From positions 1 through 54,110 of the forward strand of contig JAEWOR010000001.1 of the NCBI GenBank assembly GCA_023399595.1: a stretch of DNA of 54,110 nt, written 5' to 3'. Each line of letters opens with the position of its first letter. The stretch's first letter is position 1. The notes below the pieces were generated by a model. It was not told the DNA's origin. It searched no databases and saw nothing but the letters and a program-made list of their open reading frames with translations. Shown piece after piece: positions 52,357 to 54,110 of this stretch. This DNA comes from Bacteroidota bacterium. GTDB taxonomy: Bacteria > Bacteroidota > Bacteroidia > Flavobacteriales > Weeksellaceae. The translations under genes were made by a program, and so were the position numbers.

Positions 52357-52759
52357 ATTTGTCGAATTCATTCCTGAGAAGGTTGAAGAAGGTATTTTAT
52401 ACATCTCAATCGAATATTGCACTGCAATACATATATGTGTATGTGGTTGCGGCAATGAAGTCGTGACACCATTGTCTCCGACAGATTGGAGGTTGACATT
52501 TAATGGAAAAACAATTACGCTTTATCCGTCTATAGGTAATTGGAATTTTGAATGTCAGTCCCATTATTGGATAAGGAACAATAACATTGAGTTTGCTGGT
52601 CATTGGACAGAAAAAGAAATCCGTCTAGGTAGAGAAAATAACTTAGAACGTAAGACGGAGTATTTTGAAATGCTGGATATTCAAAAAGAAGAACTGGTTG
52701 TTCAAGAAAGTCCAAAATCTAATATTTGGCAGAAAATCTCCAAATTCTTGCGATTGTAA
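52337..52759 (+). CDS. DUF6527-family, probable zinc-binding partner of the ubiquitin-like operon
   Basis: I start it at the ATGATGATG at 52337 (140 aa), overlapping the E1 stop; an earlier start at 52292 would embed 15 more codons in the E1 gene. Family marks: IHICVCGCGNEVVTPLSP (Cys34, Cys36, Cys38), WRLTFNGKTITLYPSIGNW and ECQSHYWI (Cys73, His76). This CxCxC plus CxxH layout suggests a bound zinc ion and a treble-clef-like fold, which could bind the ubiquitin-like protein or act as an E3-like or E2-like carrier. That is inference; the biochemical role is not known to me. Last gene of the operon, followed by a strong terminator. Confidence 0.82.
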   Translation: MMMLQHKFVEFIPEKVEEGILYISIEYCTAIHICVCGCGNEVVTPLSPTDWRLTFNGKTITLYPSIGNWNFECQSHYWIRNNNIEFAGHWTEKEIRLGRENNLERKTEYFEMLDIQKEELVVQESPKSNIWQKISKFLRL

Positions 52760-52780
52760 AATTTTAATTTTTATCTCTCT

Positions 52781-52811
52781 AAAGCCGAAGGTAATTCTTC
52801 GGCTTTATTTA
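52781..52811. terminator. Bidirectional terminator after the ubiquitin-like operon
   Basis: Perfect 10-bp stem AAAGCCGAAG / CTTCGGCTTT, loop of six, with T-rich DNA on both sides. It separates two convergent genes. Confidence 0.9.
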
Positions 52812-52840
52812 TATATTTCCTTTGGGGTATATTGTAATAA

Positions 52841-53983
52841 TTAAGGTAGTTTTTTAGCAATAATCTCACATATCTCCCCAAATTTCATTACCTCCTCATA
52901 ACTATCTGTTGCATGAAGAAAGGCAGGATTTTTCTGGTCTGATTTATTAATAATATCAATAAATAACTTCATATTTTCTAATTGTAAAGCTGAAAAAGAG
53001 TCAATATCTCTCTTAATTTCTTCCATAGTGTGTGTATTCCTGTAGTTGGTATATTTGCCCACGAAACCAATAAAAATATCAGACAGTTGAGTTAACTGGT
53101 TATCTTGAGAATCAATAAAAGAATAATTTTTAAACTCAATCCCATTGTCTAGTATTCGGTACTCGTCCAAAGCTTCACGAATGGAATCCTCATTATCGAA
53201 TATATGGGTGGAGTTCTTAAATGTGTAGATAGGTCTAAGATAAAAATGTGTAAGATCTGTTAATAAAACATGATCTTCTTCATTCATAACAAAAGCTAGG
53301 TCGCCTTTCTTTTTGGACTCTTTCAATATTTGTCGTAAAGACTCTAATCCAAAATGAAATTCCTCTAACTGAAGATATGCTTCAAAAAGATTACTCAATG
53401 ATTCTATGAAATCACCAATTTTCTCAGGTTTAACATTAGGATATTCAAAAGCATAAAAAATTTGAATAACGGCATCTATTTCAAGACGACAGAGTTTGTA
53501 CAAGTCATTCTTTAGTCGATTGTCAAATCCAGGTCCTAATTGCATGGCTGCGTCTGAATTCATTATAGCAGAGTCTACAATATCCACTACAGACCAATAC
53601 AGAATATTTAAGCTTGAATAATGTACATAAAGATCGCTATCCTTCAAAAAACGAAAGAAAAGATTTAACTTCTGGGATTTGAGACAATCAAGAAAATCTC
53701 CAAATGCGATATGTTTGAATTTAACTTCCTTGGCTGTTTTCTGCAATTTAAAACTATCTATCAATTGCTGTACATCTGGTACTTCTCCCTGATGTAGAAG
53801 TCCTCCCAAAACGAAGTTTGCCGTAAATGTATAATTGAAATCATTTTCTTTTACATAGAATGTTTTAATATTATTGGTTTCATCATAGTAGAATATATAT
53901 GGTGTTGTAAAATCCACCCTTGGATTCATTAATTGGACAAATTGATTAGCTGCCTCAATTTCTGCTATTTCAAAATCTATCAT
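52841..53983 (-). CDS. Uncharacterised protein, possibly DUF3800-like (380 aa)
   Basis: Not firmly recognised. The N-terminal part has YIFYYDETNNIKTFYV, then FVLGGLLH and VKFKHIAFGDFLDCLKSQKLN followed by LYVHYSSLNILYWSVVDIVD. This order (an early Asp in a beta strand, a hydrophobic strand, then a Lys/His-rich block) is reminiscent of DUF3800 proteins, an RNase-H-like family often linked to defence. The C-terminal half is helical and acidic. It stands alone, convergent with the ubiquitin-like operon, in the same cargo block. A link between them is possible but unsupported by overlap or shared direction. Confidence 0.55.
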   Translation of the reverse strand: MIDFEIAEIEAANQFVQLMNPRVDFTTPYIFYYDETNNIKTFYVKENDFNYTFTANFVLGGLLHQGEVPDVQQLIDSFKLQKTAKEVKFKHIAFGDFLDCLKSQKLNLFFRFLKDSDLYVHYSSLNILYWSVVDIVDSAIMNSDAAMQLGPGFDNRLKNDLYKLCRLEIDAVIQIFYAFEYPNVKPEKIGDFIESLSNLFEAYLQLEEFHFGLESLRQILKESKKKGDLAFVMNEEDHVLLTDLTHFYLRPIYTFKNSTHIFDNEDSIREALDEYRILDNGIEFKNYSFIDSQDNQLTQLSDIFIGFVGKYTNYRNTHTMEEIKRDIDSFSALQLENMKLFIDIINKSDQKNPAFLHATDSYEEVMKFGEICEIIAKKLP

Positions 53984-54039
53984 AGTATTAGCTTATTAAA
54001 ATAATTAAGTGACTAAGTTATAAAAACACTTCTTATTAA

Positions 54040-54081
54040 GCCACTAACCGCCAAACAATTCCTTTGACTGCCACATTCTTA
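54040..54081 (+). promoter_or_regulatory. ICE promoter/operator motif, copy C
   Basis: 54040-54071 matches copy A (18241-18272) at 26 of 32 bases, including a -7-like TTCCTTTG, and 54068-54081 matches copy B (24648-24661) at 13 of 14. It points right, out of the window, and suggests that ICE genes resume there. The rest of 53984-54110 holds no gene. Confidence 0.55.
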
Positions 54082-54110
54082 TACTGCCTTGATTTCTGAA
54101 ACACCTTTGT

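Noticed and set aside
50502..52759. E1-like gene as a CBASS Cap2 or a thiamine/molybdopterin ThiF/MoeB enzyme
   Set aside because: No cyclase, no thiamine or molybdopterin genes, and strong coupling to a multi-ubiquitin protein and DUF6527.
1..54110. Type VI or contractile injection apparatus
   Set aside because: I looked for sheath, tube, spike, baseplate and ClpV-type ATPase genes and saw none. Effector delivery by such a system remains an inference.

Overview
The window is AT-rich DNA from a member of the Bacteroidota, most likely a flavobacterium. The evidence is Bacteroidota-type promoters (TAnnTTTG at -7), weak or absent Shine-Dalgarno sequences, lipoproteins with short signal peptides, and a CTnDOT-like conjugative element. 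No rRNA, tRNA or CRISPR array was seen.

Layout. (1) 1-14.7 kb: very AT-rich effector-type island A, all on +. It holds a metzincin-type metallopeptidase cut by the window edge, its lipoprotein neighbour, and two giant unrecognised proteins (2250 and 1710 aa) ending at a strong terminator. (2) 14.8-17.2 kb: an intact-looking IS3-family element, then debris: a 3' remnant of a patatin-like gene that has been cut by a decayed IS. (3) 17.2-32.6 kb: the first part of an integrative conjugative element (ICE): RteC, DUF3945 protein, topoisomerase III, ORF6N protein, a small histone H1-like protein, a HEPN-motif cargo gene, DUF1896 protein, an 1802-aa methylase/helicase and the coupling protein MobC. 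(4) 32.7-44.2 kb: island B, all on the minus strand, lying between mobC and mobB, which are normally neighbours. It holds a WYL-domain regulator, a lipase-like protein with small membrane proteins, a 1233-aa coiled-coil giant, a 66-aa protein, a patatin-like phospholipase, a second metallopeptidase plus lipoprotein pair, and an M15 peptidase broken by a one-base frameshift. (5) 44.3-48.5 kb: the ICE resumes with the MobB relaxase, MobA, a structured oriT-like region, ParA, a DUF3408 protein and TraD. (6) 48.5-54.1 kb: a second cargo block where traE would be expected: an XRE/ImmA pair, a DUF2188 protein, a triple-ubiquitin-fold protein with an E1-like ThiF enzyme and a DUF6527 zinc-binding-like protein, and a gene with a possible DUF3800-like N terminus.

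How the parts fit. Islands A and B share the metallopeptidase/lipoprotein pair, and patatin sequence lies both in B and beside A, so they look like parts of one effector and immunity repertoire carried by, or adjacent to, the ICE. In island B the WYL gene and five other promoters carry the same operator (GCGACARAACTTGWCGCG-like), always exactly 10 nt upstream of the -7 box. This makes the island a probable single regulon of the WYL protein and is the strongest unexplained signal in the window. A 38-bp fragment of the 3' end of the 1233-aa gene lies beyond the lipase/immunity genes, which suggests that cassette arrived by recombination in the 3' end of that gene. The ubiquitin-like operon is the second system of note: it has no E2 or JAB protease gene, its E1 shows only two cysteines, and its ubiquitin-like protein does not end in glycine.
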